Below, piece after piece: positions 19,320-30,698 of a stretch of 64,000 nt of DNA; the first letter of the stretch is position 1, and each line of letters opens with the position of its first letter. The translations under genes and the position numbers were made by a program. The notes under the pieces were generated by a model. The model did not search any database. It was given only the letters and a program-made list of their open reading frames with translations, and had not been told where the DNA came from. This stretch comes from Davidsoniella eucalypti (Eukaryota > Ascomycota > Sordariomycetes > Microascales > Ceratocystidaceae), in the NCBI GenBank assembly GCA_004009845.1, contig RMBW01000019.1, forward strand, positions 248,001 through 312,000. Reading direction: 5' to 3'.

Positions 19320-21265
19320 GACAAACACTCAACTCCTGCAGTCGCCTCGCAGAAAATCATGGAACAGCTGGGACCGCCCGGCCTTTTGGCAAAGAACGAG
19401 CTAAGTCTAAGCCAAAGTCAGCGGGCCCCGAACATGTTCTAGAAGCCATCAAAGCCTGGGACCCGAAAGCTGCACCTGGCCCCTCCGGACGGCCGAACCG
19501 ACTGATCATCCGAGTAGTAGACGAGGAAGACTTTATCGCCTTCCTTGTAAAGCAGGTAAACGAAATCCTAGCAGGCTCTTCTCCCGGCAGGGCGTTCCTT
19601 CTGGCATCTCGACCTGTGGCCTTAGACAAGAAACCAGGCGTACGACCGATAGCCGTCGGGAAGCATTTATGCGAATCATTGGCAAGGCTATCCTGATCGC
19701 CACAGGTTCGTACGGTACCAACCCATGCCAACAGGGTGTTGGGACATCTACGGAGCCAATCGTGGCACTAATCAGAAATGCCGTCGAGGACGAGAACACG
19801 GAGGGACACGAGTATATTACTCAACTAGACTTCTCCAATGCGGTTCAGCGATATGAGCAGGAGGAGGATGGCAGACTCCGTGCAAAACTACAGGAAGGAT
19901 CTCTTGGGGGCAGCGGCATGGGCATACGAAGACCCGACCATCCTCATTACAAACGACGGTAACAGGTTTGTATCCGCTGAAGGAGTTCGGCGTGCTCGGT
20001 CCGCTGTTCTTCAGCTTGGGGATGAGAAAGTTCGTAGAGAAGCTGAAGGAGACACTGGGACCAGAGGTTGCCCGCTTGGGGGGGATGGGTATCTCTTCCT
20101 ATCTAGAGCAGGCCTTTGCCGTCTTTCCTGCCGCAACAGCCCAGACCCACGCCGACTTGGAGTGTATCCGGAACCCAAAAATGACCTGCCCGGAGGGACT
20201 GCGGCGGCAGAAGGAAGTCATGCGGGAGCTCAACGGCATGAGATACGACAAACTTTGGGACCGTCTAACACCTGCAGAAAGGAAGGACTTCGGTGATAAC
20301 AAGACGTTCATCGGACGCCAATGGATGGGAATACAGCCAACCAGCAAACGCCAGATTATTGCTGATTCCCTCCTTATGGGCATGACCAGTGAGCGTTTCT
20401 TGCTCCCGAACCCCATGATGGACAAACCGTGCCCAGAGTGCCACCAGACTGTCAAGTGGTCGCACCACCAAAAATGCCAACGGAGCACTGCCCGCGCCCG
20501 GTCGACTCACCGCCTCCACGACATGGTACGAAACTGCTTCCACCAGGCTCTCCGCCAGTCAGGAATCCTGTGCGACCTGGAAGCCCACTTCCGCCACAAT
20601 GAAGAAGACTCCGGCCGACGAGCTGATTGGGGATTCGAGGAGGTTGGATTGCGCAAGCTTTACGACCTGACAATCATCACGCTTCATGGGGAACACTCCT
20701 CAAGGGAAGCAGCTACCATTCTGAACAAGATTTACGACAACAAGATTGGTAAATGCCCCCCTCTGGAAGCTGGTGAGCAGTTTTACCCGGTAGTGTTCTC
20801 CCAGGGCGGATCGATGGACTCGAGATCCGAAACTACGTTCAAGATACTGCAACAACGTATGTCAAAGACCACATCAGCCTGGCTCGCCCGAACCGTGGGC
20901 TCCCTGATGGCTCAAACCCGAGTTGAGGCCCATTGGGTGACCCGAGGTGTGACTCGAGAAGGCCGCATGGGTGATGGTGCAACACTCCCAGTCCGTCCCT
21001 CAACTTGGAAAATCAGGACGAGGACGCTTTTGTTGATTGCGAGGAGGGCTTCCTGGCCTGAGGAGCAGATGGGTGATGTTTTGATTGTTTTTGTTTTTGT
21101 TTTCTTTTGATGTTTCTACAGCTGTATCTGGGTATTCGCTCTACTTGTTTCTTCTTTACTGTTTTTACTGGTTTTACTATTATCTTTGCTTTACACTCTA
21201 TCGCCACATTCCAACTTAGTCTTTACAACTTAAAATTGCCAAACCAACATTAATATACAGGCACA
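19320..21265 (+). mobile_element. dead REL-endonuclease LINE (R2/CRE/NeSL-like) beside tRNA-Lys
   Basis: Fragments in changing frames give, in order: KPGVRPIAVG (about 19630-19660), EAFMRIIGKAILIATGSYG..PCQQGVGTS..EPIV, YITQLDFSNA (RT motif A region), GPLFFSLGMRKFVEKL, a relic of the palm motif (GYLFLSRAG in another frame), and a long open C-terminal part (19968-21110). That part has a zinc knuckle CPECHQTVKWSHHQKC, then R.ADWGF and YDLTIIT, consistent with the R...PD...D pattern of the restriction-like endonuclease of R2-group elements. At least three frameshifts make it inactive. The 3' end joins a tRNA-Lys 3' half at 21266. The clade is inferred from domain order. Confidence 0.7.
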
Positions 21266-21308
21266 ACTCTTAATCTTAAGGCTGCGGGTTCGACCCCCGC
21301 ATTGGGCT
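21266..21308 (+). pseudogene. tRNA-Lys 3' half without intron
   Basis: ACTCTTAATCTTAAGG joins the anticodon loop to the 3' stem exactly as in spliced tRNA-Lys(CUU), lacking the 9-nt intron of the gene at 19144. The TPsiC arm and acceptor 3' strand follow, then about 40 bp of gene-like 3' flank (ttcccgatgctccag), which means it came from genomic DNA, perhaps an intronless paralogue. Confidence 0.8.
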
Positions 21309-21349
21309 CAATTCCCGATGCTCCAGTTCAACTGGTAATTCGAACCTTA

Positions 21350-21915
21350 TCCGCTGCGATTAACTTTATTTATATCTTTTTGTGGTGTTACGTTATCATT
21401 TTAAGTCCATGTGCTGTTATTTTGTAGAAATGCAACGGTATATTCTAGACGAGATTTTTAGTATTCATTTTATATTCAAATCCATTAGAAGATGCAAGAA
21501 AATTATTCACGTTCCCATGTTAAATAGTCTTAGTGTGCCATGTGGCGATTGTGTAACCTCATCTTCAAGGCACCTTCCCTACTTAGAGTGCTTGTCTCAG
21601 CAAACGTGACACAAGCTAGTTATTATCTGATTTTTCAAGAAGAAAATTACTATAAGTAGTAATTCGAATAACTACATTGAATAGTTATAACTAACTATAG
21701 TTTTTATCCTTTATTAAGCTTGAGACGTCTTTTGTAGACAGTAAGGAAAAGGAAGCAAACAAAACAAATACCGCTTCAGTTGAGTCTATAAATACTGTAT
21801 CTAATCTCCCCCAAACAAGTCTATATTTGTTACATTCTTTCGATTTCGATATCACGGGTCTCTCTTTAATTCTTTGATCATATCGTTTTTGCGTCCTCTT
21901 TAACTGGACAGTGTC
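21350..21915. other. AT-rich gap between retroelement relics
   Basis: No gene is supported. The 75-codon frame at 21382-21609 has no family resemblance. Confidence 0.4.
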
Positions 21916-22985
21916 CTACTATGTGGCGCCAGGGTATTGGAGTTATATTGAGAAACCTCAACAAGCCAGACTACTCCCGTATCAAGGCATATCGGATTAT
22001 TACAATGCTCAACTGCTTAGGCAAGGTATTGGACCGATTTTTTGCGCAGAGACTTGGTTTCTTGGCCGCAACCAAGGACGACCTGCTTCACCCTACGCAG
22101 TTTGTCGGACGGAAACAGCGATCGACTATCGATGTAGCAATGGTTCTCATGGACCAAGTCAAGTCATGGAAAGAACAGGGCCTGAAGTCGAGTATTGCAC
22201 TACTTGATATCAAAGGCGCTTTCGACCATGTTAATAGGGATGCCCTACTGTGGCACTGCAGAGATTTTGGTCTTCCGAATAACTGCACCCAATGGATCTC
22301 AGCCTTTCTTCAAAAGAGAAAGGCCCAGATATGTTTTGATGGCAAGCGAACAAACTTCTTCACCATTGACCTGGGCATACCGCAAAGCAGCCCAATTCCC
22401 CCCATTTTATTCTTGATTTATTCGAGACTCATACAGATCAATATTCCCAAATCCATTCCAGTTCATGGCATCCAGCTCTCATACATTGATGATATTCTGA
22501 TTATAGTAGCTTCAAAAAACTTTGCGAGAAATTGCAGAGCTCTAGAGGCCATTGTTGAAGATCTCACCAGGCAAGCCGACAATAGTTCCGTCGAGTTTGA
22601 GAGTTCCAAGACTGAGCTTCTGCATTTAACAAGGAGTAAAGCAGCAAGCAACTAGACAGCTGTACCAAGCAGTGATTCGTCCTATCATGGAGTATGGTTC
22701 TGTTCTCTGGTGGACAAAAATGAAGCCTATTTCACTCAAAAAACACCTTGAAAAAGTACAAAGTTTGGCGATTTCCATGATGCTTGGCACCTACAAGCAG
22801 GCTCCAAAACGGGCTAGTGAAATAGAGGCTGGCATCAAACCAGTTGAGATCAACTTCATATGGAATAGCCCCAAGTACGGAACAAGACTTCTACAATTCC
22901 CTAAACATCATCCCATACGTCTTTGCGCCCAACCTACGAAGGACCACCTGAGCTCTGAGTCTGACTTTGCCCATTCTTGTTAGCT
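21916..22985 (+). mobile_element. Tad-type LINE reverse transcriptase fragment
   Basis: The frame at 21921-22655 reads KPDYSRIKAYRIITMLNCLGKVLDR, GRKQRSTIDV, IALLDIKGAFDHVN (motif A), GIPQSSPI..ILFLIY (motif B) and SYIDDILIIV (catalytic motif C). A second frame at 22672-22983 carries the downstream IRPIMEYGSVLWW and KVQSLAISMMLGTYKQAPKRASEIEAGIKP block typical of Tad/I-type fungal LINEs. Both the 5' endonuclease and the RNase H end are missing. A frameshift separates the two parts. The catalytic motif is intact but the element is truncated. Confidence 0.85.
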
Positions 22986-23040
22986 GTGGTATCGACCACG
23001 GCCGTTACCTCTTGTTTATATAAGGAGGCCGTTTCCCTCC

Positions 23041-23745
23041 TTACTCTAAAGATTTGGGCAAAGCAATTGGCTCTGAATTTGGAGTCAAGTAAAAGTCGTG
23101 GTCGAGGAGCCAACGTTGCCCAAGAACTAGATATTCCAGCTTACCTGGGATATTGTACGCCCAGAGGGTTTCGGTATGGTTATCAATAGAGAGAGTGAAC
23201 TTAGCTATCTTGTCAATGAGTGGTGGATCTTGTGAAGTAGACACCTGCTCGACCATCCGAGGGGTAATCGGCGCAATAACTTCGGCATACTTCACAAGGC
23301 GCGGGGGTACAGCAGCTAGGCAGAGACAGCCAGAATCGACGAAGGCACGAGTACTCAATTTATTCAAATTGACATATGAATACCTTCCTTGCGCATTCAT
23401 TTTTTCCTGGGTTATCAAGTCTCCTTGCTGTGTACTTACGCCGGGGGGCGATTTTTCCGGCCACTTAAAAATCCGTCTCGTCGTCCTCAGAATAATTCAC
23501 AGAAAGAATAACAACACGGCTGGACAGGGCTTGTTTAATGGCAGCAAGTCTGGCAATGCGCTAGGTAGTGGCAGTCTGTGCTCTGACAGCACCCGGGTGA
23601 AGAATAGGGCAGTTGTGGTAAGTATGGCCAATCTGTCTGCTGCGGAAACAGCCGCATTGTGCTTTAAGTTGCTCTTTTCCAGCAGCAGTAAGCTTGGCAG
23701 GGTAGCGAGACGACAAGAGGACGGGGAGTGGAAGGCAGGACATGG
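23041..23745 (-). mobile_element. gypsy-type gag zinc knuckle and protease relic
   Basis: On the minus strand CGCFRSRQIGHTYHNC (about 23620-23680) is a CCHC zinc knuckle. It is followed in another frame (23041-23418) by a retropepsin-like segment with AFVDSGCLCLAAVP and YLVLGQRWLLDHD. Gag-to-protease order fits a Ty3/gypsy element. No RT, integrase or LTR was found, so it is a short dead remnant. Confidence 0.65.
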
Positions 23746-23759
23746 GGTTGTGTGGGCTA

Positions 23760-23993
23760 CTACTTCTGGAGCGTTGTCGTATCGAATCGCCTTAAGTTTA
23801 TAACAACCAGAATTGTGTAATTCTGCGTATGTTCGCCATTCGTCGAGCGGGGCATGCCTGAGGCAGTACGAATATTCACGATCGGGGTGGCATTCATGGA
23901 CCTGAGGAAGGAGGTGTTAGCTGTTATGTGTCTGCTAGGGCCAGAGTCAACATCTAGACGTATTGTTTGTGGATTGTTAGCCCATTCCGTCAT
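23760..23993 (-). mobile_element. copia-type protease relic
   Basis: The frame contains IRLDVDSGPSRHITANTSFLRSM, a variant of the copia protease signature (LDSGAS.H). It differs in family from the gypsy remnant beside it, so two elements are juxtaposed. Confidence 0.6.
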
Positions 23994-24149
23994 GCCGGTA
24001 CTTTCTGCGGCGATGTTTGTTGAATTCGTCGTCCGAGCCCTTCAGAGAGTCTGTAGTCGTTGCAACATGTGCGCTAGGGTTGATGACTTGCGTGTTGTTG
24101 CAACGCGGAGCGGCAAGTTCATCACGAATGAACGTTACAATGATGTCGA

Positions 24150-24340
24150 TCATCGGTGAGAATATCCCTCTAGAGGGAAAACGTCGGGCTCAAGGCCTCA
24201 CAACTCGGTGTATCGAAAACGACAAAAGATCGAAAGAGAAAACGAGAATAGACAGCAGCATTGAATCTGTGCTGGTTGCGAACTCAATGGTACTCCCCTC
24301 CCCCCCCGGAGGGTTGTCAGAGGAAAGGTTGCTACATAAC
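24150..24340 (-). mobile_element. 5' portion of the (CAA)n-tailed element, downstream of tRNA-Ser
   Basis: Matches 4210-4445 of the full copy (gtgagaa.atccctc, gtcgggctcaaggcctca, gacagcagcat..gaat, ggagggttgt) with divergence. Same orientation as the copy upstream of tRNA-Ser. Confidence 0.7.
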
Positions 24341-24388
24341 AAAAAGTAAAGTTTATGATGAACTTGCAGTTCAATCAAAAAGTAATGG

Positions 24389-24486
24389 CGACACCAACGT
24401 GATTCGAACACGCGCCCGCGAACGGACTGCCTCAACTGCTATAGGGTAATAGCAGGGCAGCGCCTTAACCACTCGGCCATAGTGCC
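24389..24486 (-). tRNA. tRNA-Ser(GCU) with intron
   Basis: This is a class II tRNA. The acceptor GGCACTA pairs with TGGTGTC, the discriminator is G, and the D arm is GGCCGAGTGGTTAAGGC. The anticodon stem CTGCC/GGCAG closes loop CTGCTA-A with anticodon GCT and a 17-nt intron after position 37. A long variable arm (TCCGTTCGCGGGC) precedes TPsiC GCGTGTTCGAATCACGT. Its first five bases form part of a 16-bp target duplication from the retroelement inserted directly upstream. Confidence 0.92.
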
Positions 24487-24497
24487 CGGTTGCCTTG

Positions 24498-24947
24498 TTG
24501 TTGTTGTTGTTGTTGTTATATTTATTCTCTTCCTAAACTATTACGAGTGGATTTTCGAGTCCGGTCGTGCCGATTTTTCTGTCTCCGGGTTTTCTGTCTC
24601 CTCCGCCCGTATCCTAGTCCGGGTCCGGACTACCCTCTCGGGCTCCATAGGACGCCTTCATGGATACCCCCTGTAACTTCGAAACATCCTCAAACCATTC
24701 CCCATAAAAAAGACCCACATCATCCAAGCCCTAAGTGGGGCTACCATCCACGTAATCAGGTGACCGCACCATCCGACGCGCCTCCAAGAGGCTGGTGATC
24801 GAGTGTCGAGAGAAGAGAAAAATTGGCGTAGTCGAGTCGGGTGCGATGGTAGAGGCACAGCGACAAGACTCCCGCGCCGCGGGTTGGGCTTCCGGAACCT
24901 TCAAAAATAGGTTGCCCTTCGAGTATGAGTGTGTCTCCCTGAGCTTT
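24498..24947 (-). mobile_element. 5'-truncated (CAA)n-tailed element inserted at tRNA-Ser
   Basis: About 450 bp, nearly identical to 3701-4155 of the copy at tRNA-Ile, ending in a (CAA)n tail next to the tRNA. It is flanked by the exact 16-bp repeat gtgcccggttgccttg (24482-24497 and 24948-24963). The 5' truncation at acaaagctcagg plus the tail is a hallmark of target-primed reverse transcription. Confidence 0.88.
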
Positions 24948-24963
24948 GTGCCCGGTTGCCTTG

Positions 24964-25540
24964 TGGTTTGTTGCTGTTGTTGTTCTATTTATCCTCTTCC
25001 TAAACTAGTATGAGTCCGGCCGGGCCGATTTTTTCTGTCTCCTCCGCCCGTATCACTTCAGGGTCCGGATCTGCTCTCTCGGGTGCAACCTTCCCTCCTA
25101 CAACCCTCGGGGGGGTACCTTTGAGTTCGAGTACCTCCCCCTCCGTCCAAAGACGAATTTTTCCCCTTCGTCGTGGGTTTTAAGATCGACCAGCACATAT
25201 CCCCAATGCTGCTGTCCATTCTCGTTTTCTATTTCGACACTTGTCGACTTCGAAGCACCGTTTCGTGAGGCCTTGAGCCCGATTTCCCCTCTCGAAGGAT
25301 GTTCTCACCAACGACCCGACCCTGCACCTTTTCGATCGTTGGTCTCCCGAGTCAGTCACTCACCTCAGGGAGCCACACTCACACACGGCGGGCAGCCTTT
25401 TGAAGGTTCCGGATGCCCGACCCCGCAGCGTGGGAATCTTGTCGCTGTTGCTTCATCCATAGCACCCGACTCGATTACGCCAAATTTTTCATTCTTACGG
25501 CCACGATCACCAGCCTCTGCTCATAGTGGAGGTATGGACC
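24964..25540. repeat. older (CAA)n-element fragments, head to head
   Basis: Positions 24964-25090 are a decayed tail end in the same orientation as 24498-24947 (TTG tract, ttctatttatcctcttcc, cggtcgtgccg-like block). This shows an earlier insertion at the same tRNA-Ser flank. Positions 25090-25520 are the body of the same family in the opposite (+) orientation (ccttccctcctacaaccctc through gaaggttccgg). Confidence 0.7.
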
Positions 25541-26455
25541 ACTAGTTCTTCGGGGCTAGGGGACGGTCTCGTCCCGCACATACAAAGCTATTGAGCTTGT
25601 CAAGCGGAGGACGTTAACTGTCCGGTAACCAATCCGGCGTCGTATGATCTTAGTGATTTAGGTAGACGTTAAATATAATCAAATCAAATCAAATCAAATC
25701 AAAATCAAATCAAATCAAATCAAAATCAAATCAAAGCCAAAGCTACACTTTCTTCCAATATCTCGTTTTTTCAAAATCAATGGCCGATAAATGGACACCA
25801 TATATTGAGTACCAAAAAAAGGCCGTAAATATACCAAGTCCCATACTATGCCGTGATACTCCGGTGAAAAGCCTATTGTTCATGATAAAGAGCATCGTTC
25901 TCCCTCAACCCACATACAAATCATCACTCTATTCTCCCTATATTATGTACATACAACTCGAGTAGCACAGAGATCGAAGCTACTATTGAAATTCGCTCAC
26001 AGGGCTCTATTACCGGTATAAAACAGCACAACCCTTGTTCATTACAAATCTTCTCTTTGAAGGGATAATCTATGAAAACATTTAAAACACAAATGTAGAT
26101 ACTCTATTGTGACAATTCTACCTTTAGTATAGAGAGTGTAGTTTTCCACATTCACACAATGTCTCTACTCGGACGTAGATTGGGTCATTACAGGTACAGC
26201 AAGTGACTGAGCAAGATTTGACGTGGTTTTTGTTCCTGTTTTTCCTATTTACTGCTCTATGTTTCTGTTTTCCTTGTCTTATTTACCTTGGCCACTAGTT
26301 CTTCGGGGATAGGAGACGATGTCATCCCGAACATACAGAAGCCGTTGAGTGTGTCTAAGCGGAAGACTTTAAATATCTGTCCGGTATCCAATCCGGCGCT
26401 GTGTGACCTTAGTGATTTAGGTAGACGTTAAATATAATCAAATCAAATACTTTGG
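25530..26455 (+). mobile_element. two (AAATC)n-tailed element copies in tandem
   Basis: A 3' fragment (25530-25735) ends in AATCAAATCAAATC repeats. Immediately after it a near-full copy runs from 25737 (gctacactttcttccaatatctcg) to the tail at 26455. Both carry the same terminal block GTAACCAATCCGGCG/GTATCCAATCCGGCG and TTAGTGATTTAGGTAGACG. This copy is used to define the element of about 720 bp. Confidence 0.75.
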
Positions 26456-26674
26456 CGTCATCGATATAACGGTAATTCTATCAACTTGATAATCTCAGTG
26501 ACTCGGCTCTATTATTCTTTATCACGATCATTGCTATTATTACATTTGAGTCTAAGCTAATGCTAGAGCCCGTTTCTGTGTTGGTACAACATCAACGCCA
26601 TGTTGATGTGATTATATCTCCAAATCCTGTTTTTTTGTGATCGACTACTCTTGTATACAAAAGAACCGGGCATG

Positions 26675-28611
26675 TTAGGCCAATGCCTTAGCGCTGGTTG
26701 GATTGTGAATGCTGATCGGTTTAGAGATGCCAGACCCAAGGCCCAGGGCCCGTCGAGCAAATATCCACCATTCGAAGATGCTCAGCTTCATTTCAACCCG
26801 CCAGAAGCTCATCCAGGCTGTGATATAGCTAACAGCTGTGGGTGGCCAAAGCAACGAACTACCATTGCTTTTCATAGACTCTACACTCTCCTGTAGCACA
26901 GTGCGCGCGCAGTAGCGAGCGAGAATCATGAACGAACGTATAGGGCCCTGACGTGTATGTAGATTCTCATCAAGGCTGCGCGTGAGATCGTTGGTCTTGA
27001 GGATCAGCAGGATGATAGGCGGTACTTTACCAAGCAGATGCACCAGGTCAACAATTAAACCGTCCTGCAGCATGCCACTCAGGCGCTTCTGCTCGTCATC
27101 AGTACGTTTCTTGAAGATGCTACCACCCTTGCGCACAACGCGATAATCACGGCCTGTAATGGCTGAAGCGAAGAGGGGAAAATCCTTCTCTTCAATATTG
27201 GCCACTTCGATCGCATATTTACACATGCGGTCCATATCACCATCGACAACCGCAAGCCACATCTTAGCGTAAGACCTGCGCATGTCCTCTGGGATATCAC
27301 GGTACAGTCCATGGTCGTACAGTATGATATCAAAGTTACAACCACGACGCTTATTGTTTTTCCGAATTGCCAAGTTACCACCGTGGGGATCACAGTGGAG
27401 AGGCGCATTATGGCCAAAGATCATCTCATTGAAGATTCGAGAGAGCGATGCTGAGACCTCGTCACGATCTATTTGGTTTTGGTCCATGTAGTCGAGGTCA
27501 TCAAGACGGTGGCCCTTCTCTGCGGCCATGACAAGAATCCGACGCTTGGCCCAGACGATATCCGGGATTACAAGTGGCAAGTCTGCATGGTGAGAGAAGT
27601 ACTCCTGGGTGCGTTGAGCATTGTTGGCCTCCTCTCTAAAATCAAGTTCTAGAGGAAGAGACTCTTCCATCTCCTTAGAGAGCCACTCCAGATCATACTC
27701 TGGGAAAACCCGCTTCAGCGTCGCAAAGGTGAACGATGTGAGCTTGATATCAAGAGTTGAGAAGATGTCCAAGCTCGGGTGTTGAAATTTGACAGCTACT
27801 TCCTTATCAGCGTTTTTCAGCTTCGCCATATGCACCTGAGCTAGTGATGCCGCTCCAATAGGAATAGGGTTGAATTCGGTGAATACGTCGTCGAGTTCAA
27901 GACCCAGATCTTGACGGAACATAGCCCGAATAGACTCAATCGATGAAACGGGGCATTTGTCTTGCAAAGGTATAAATGTTGTTGTCCATTCCACGGGAAG
28001 TAGGTAGTTCATGGCGCTCTATGTGTTGTTAGTGAATATAACCCATTGGGACGATTCACAGGGAACTAGACACTTACTAAATGTTGACCAAGTTTGATGA
28101 ATATACCTCCGTTCTTTTCCAGTACCTTCAGTGTTCGATTAGCACAGCGTTGATGGCAGGCGTGGAGCTCATTGTTCTTTTCTTCGGAATCTTCAATTTG
28201 CTCCATCTTTTTCAGCGTCACTCGATAACTGCAAATGTTAGCTTGGAAACATTGAGTTTTTAGGTCAACTAGTACTTATACGTACTCATTCACACACACT
28301 GCCAGAGCCAGGCCGACGCGGCTGCTTCGTTCGACAGTTTCATAACCGTTCTTGATATCGTCGGTGAAGACTGCAGCGGTGGTTCCAAGGGCTGCCGTGC
28401 CCGAAGCAAGCAAAACAACACGGCCATTGCTCCTTGGGCTTGAATTGGCCTTTGACCAGGAACGAGACTGGGATTGAGATTGTGAAGACTGGTACCGAGA
28501 GCCACGAGTATATACCCGAGAAAGCACCCCAGATTTCAAGTTCGGCGCGGAGGGGAAGCCTCTGGGACGCCCAAGACCAAGATGCTTCACAGAGAGCCGT
28601 GTGCCATACAT
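26675..28611 (-). CDS. mitochondrial ABC1/UbiB-family atypical kinase, Mcp2-like
   Basis: Three exons: 28286-28611, 28078-28228 and 26675-28018, with introns of 57 nt (GTACGT donor) and 59 nt (GTAAGT donor, CACTAAC branch). The total is 606 residues. The N-terminus (MYGTRLSVKHLGLGRPRGFPSAPNLKS...) is a mitochondrial presequence. Family hallmarks follow in order: FIKLGQHLSAM (KxGQ), PIGAASLAQVH (Ala-rich loop in place of the P-loop), VAVKFQHP, LDFREEANN, LHCDPHGGNLAI and LYDHGLYRD (metal-binding Asp). The length and the KLGQ/GAAS variants favour the Mcp2 (YLR253W, mitochondrial lipid homeostasis) branch over Coq8; this assignment is inference. ORFs upstream of 28611 suggest a possible earlier leader exon, but the ATG at 28611 starts a good presequence. 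Confidence 0.9.
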
Positions 28612-29529
28612 TCCTACAATAGAAACACAGATAATTGAAACTAAAGTAGAAAATGGCTATTGCGACAAAACGCCACAGTACTAGAATTAGCCAACCGGGC
28701 CAAAGTTTGGCGACCTGTTTTGACTTCCGGAAATTAAGGAGGACAAATTTGAGAGTAAACAAAGGAAAAATAAAGAAGACGAAAAAGATAAAGTGAGTTA
28801 GGATTCAGAGACAGAAAAAGTATGGTGTCATATATTGGCATGAACAAAGAAAACAAACCAAAGTCCGCAACTACCCTCCTCCTGCTTAAGCAACTGCTTG
28901 AAGATGTTCACTATGTTCTTACGTGATTGAAAATGTGTTTTCCTCTTGTACAAATCAATGCTTGTAAAATTTCGTATGAAGAAACAATGTCCTAGGGTTA
29001 TACATACAATAACATCACACATATAGGGCTATATAATTAGGGTACATAGCAAGGAGGGTAATGTGACTTGAAGTCCGGGCAAAATGATACGCGAGTTCTA
29101 GGCTAAGATTACATAACACAGCGCGTCTACAAATGTTACCCATTTTAACCATCCATCTGCAACCACTTTAAAGGCAACTTTCGAGAATCGTCTTCTTCTC
29201 TTGGTACAAAATCCATCTCACTCTGCTACATAGTATAGCAGCCTTTTTGTTTTGTTTACTTTCAACTGAATTTAACGACCGAAAAACGCACAGATTCCGC
29301 TCGCTTTTGGGATACTAGTAAATCCCACATCTGGGTTGGGACGTGTATTTCCTTTTTTGTCGATTCATCCTCAAATTCCCGTCTTTAAAATTCATTTGAT
29401 CTCTTCAAGATAATTCCAAGTTCACGAGCGAGATATCCTCTCTATTTTTGTCCCAGGTTATCCTGATATCATCCAACTTGTGTCATTCAATCTTTGACAC
29501 CAATACCACTCACTCTTCGCAACTGCGAA
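28612..29529. other. divergent intergenic region, no gene
   Basis: Shared upstream region of the ABC1-family gene (minus) and the gene at 29530 (plus). A TTTTGTTTTGTTTACTTTC run near 29245 and pyrimidine-rich leader sequence precede the plus-strand gene. No further feature is supported. Confidence 0.4.
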
Positions 29530-30345
29530 ATGTTCACCGTCTCAACAATGCCATCTCTTGCTCCTGGTGACTGGGCCTGCCATCAACCGCCCATTTCTTC
29601 CCCTTTGCGTCCCTCGCAGAGCGCTCAGAAGCGCCTAAATATCTTCAACTCATCGCCGCCCGTCTCTCCTACGCGTTCGTCGCCTATTCGCTCTTCTTTC
29701 TCTACCCAGTCTCCGTCAAACGGCTTCGTGCCCATCAACTTTGGAATTTCGGCAAACAACCAGAACAACTCCGCTGCCAATGAAACAGCGTCGTCGCCTC
29801 TTAGAGGTTTTGACAAGCTCTCTCGCTTCTCCAACCGTCCAAGCAGACCCAACCCGGTTTCAAGAAAACGGGAGGATGATCAGGCTACGCGCCGCCGGCT
29901 TTTCTTGAAAACTGTGCGGGACCGTGCCGATGATGAAAGATTCGAGAAGCGTTCCATCGAGACAAATGTAAGGCCAACTCACTCTGCTCTTGTACACTGT
30001 AAAAAACATTCGTAACTAACACTGCAATACTAGGCTGTCCGTTCATGGCATGAAGAGCACCAACAATACCTTGCCTACAAGGCCCGGGAGGCATCGGCAA
30101 ATGATTGGTCTCTGGAGTCCTTCATTGAAGATGCCACTGGTCCCAACCATATCAACGAGGAGGAAATGGAGGATCTACCCGGGATGGAATTCGACGACTA
30201 TCCCACTCCCGCAGATATGGAATATGAGGCCATGATGCATGACAACGCCGGTATGCCCATGTCTGAGTGGGACATCGATGATGATATGCTTTTGGATCTG
30301 GTCCGCAATGAAGAACAAAAGCAAGACAACATGGAAATGTCATAA
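29530..30345 (+). CDS. conserved fungal protein of unknown function
   Basis: Exon 1 is 29530-29967 and exon 2 is 30034-30345. The 66-nt intron (29968-30033) has a GTAAGG donor, an ACTAAC branch and a TACTAG acceptor, phase 0. The result is 249 residues. The N-terminal 110 residues are Ser/Pro-rich and disordered, with several SP motifs (SSPPVSPTRSSPIRSS). The middle is a basic block RKREDDQATRRRLFLKTVRDRADDERFEKRS, and the end is acidic (EEEMEDLPGMEFDDYPTPADMEYEAMM) and closes with LDLVRNEEQKQDNMEMS. I believe similar small proteins occur across filamentous ascomycetes but know no function. The first ATG of the frame was chosen as start; a second ATG lies six codons on. Confidence 0.8.
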
Positions 30346-30698
30346 GAAGGTCACTTTTTCCCTCTGACAGTATGAGGTTGGTCATATTGGACACCCAGTC
30401 AGTCTTTGTTTATTGTTTGTATGGCGTTCTTCGGACGGATAAGGGGAATGGGATCTTGTTTTTCTAGCATGGGATGGGATGGATTTTTGGTATCAGTCTT
30501 AGCAACACGGTCACAGTCTGTGGTTTGTAGAATAGTGGTTTGTTGTTGGATATTTAAATTAAGAATCCATTGACGTATGGACCAAAGTATGTGCGCGTTA
30601 GAATGAATTCTAACTACATATATCACGTGAATGTAGGATTAAGTGTCAAAAGGTGCGTAGAGAAAAACAAAGAGAGGAAGGAGACATGATGTTTACCA

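Noticed and set aside
28340..28762. Possible upstream coding exon of the ABC1-family gene (hydrophobic frame)
   Set aside because: The ATG at 28611 already starts a convincing mitochondrial presequence; the upstream frame is hydrophobic and unlike the family.
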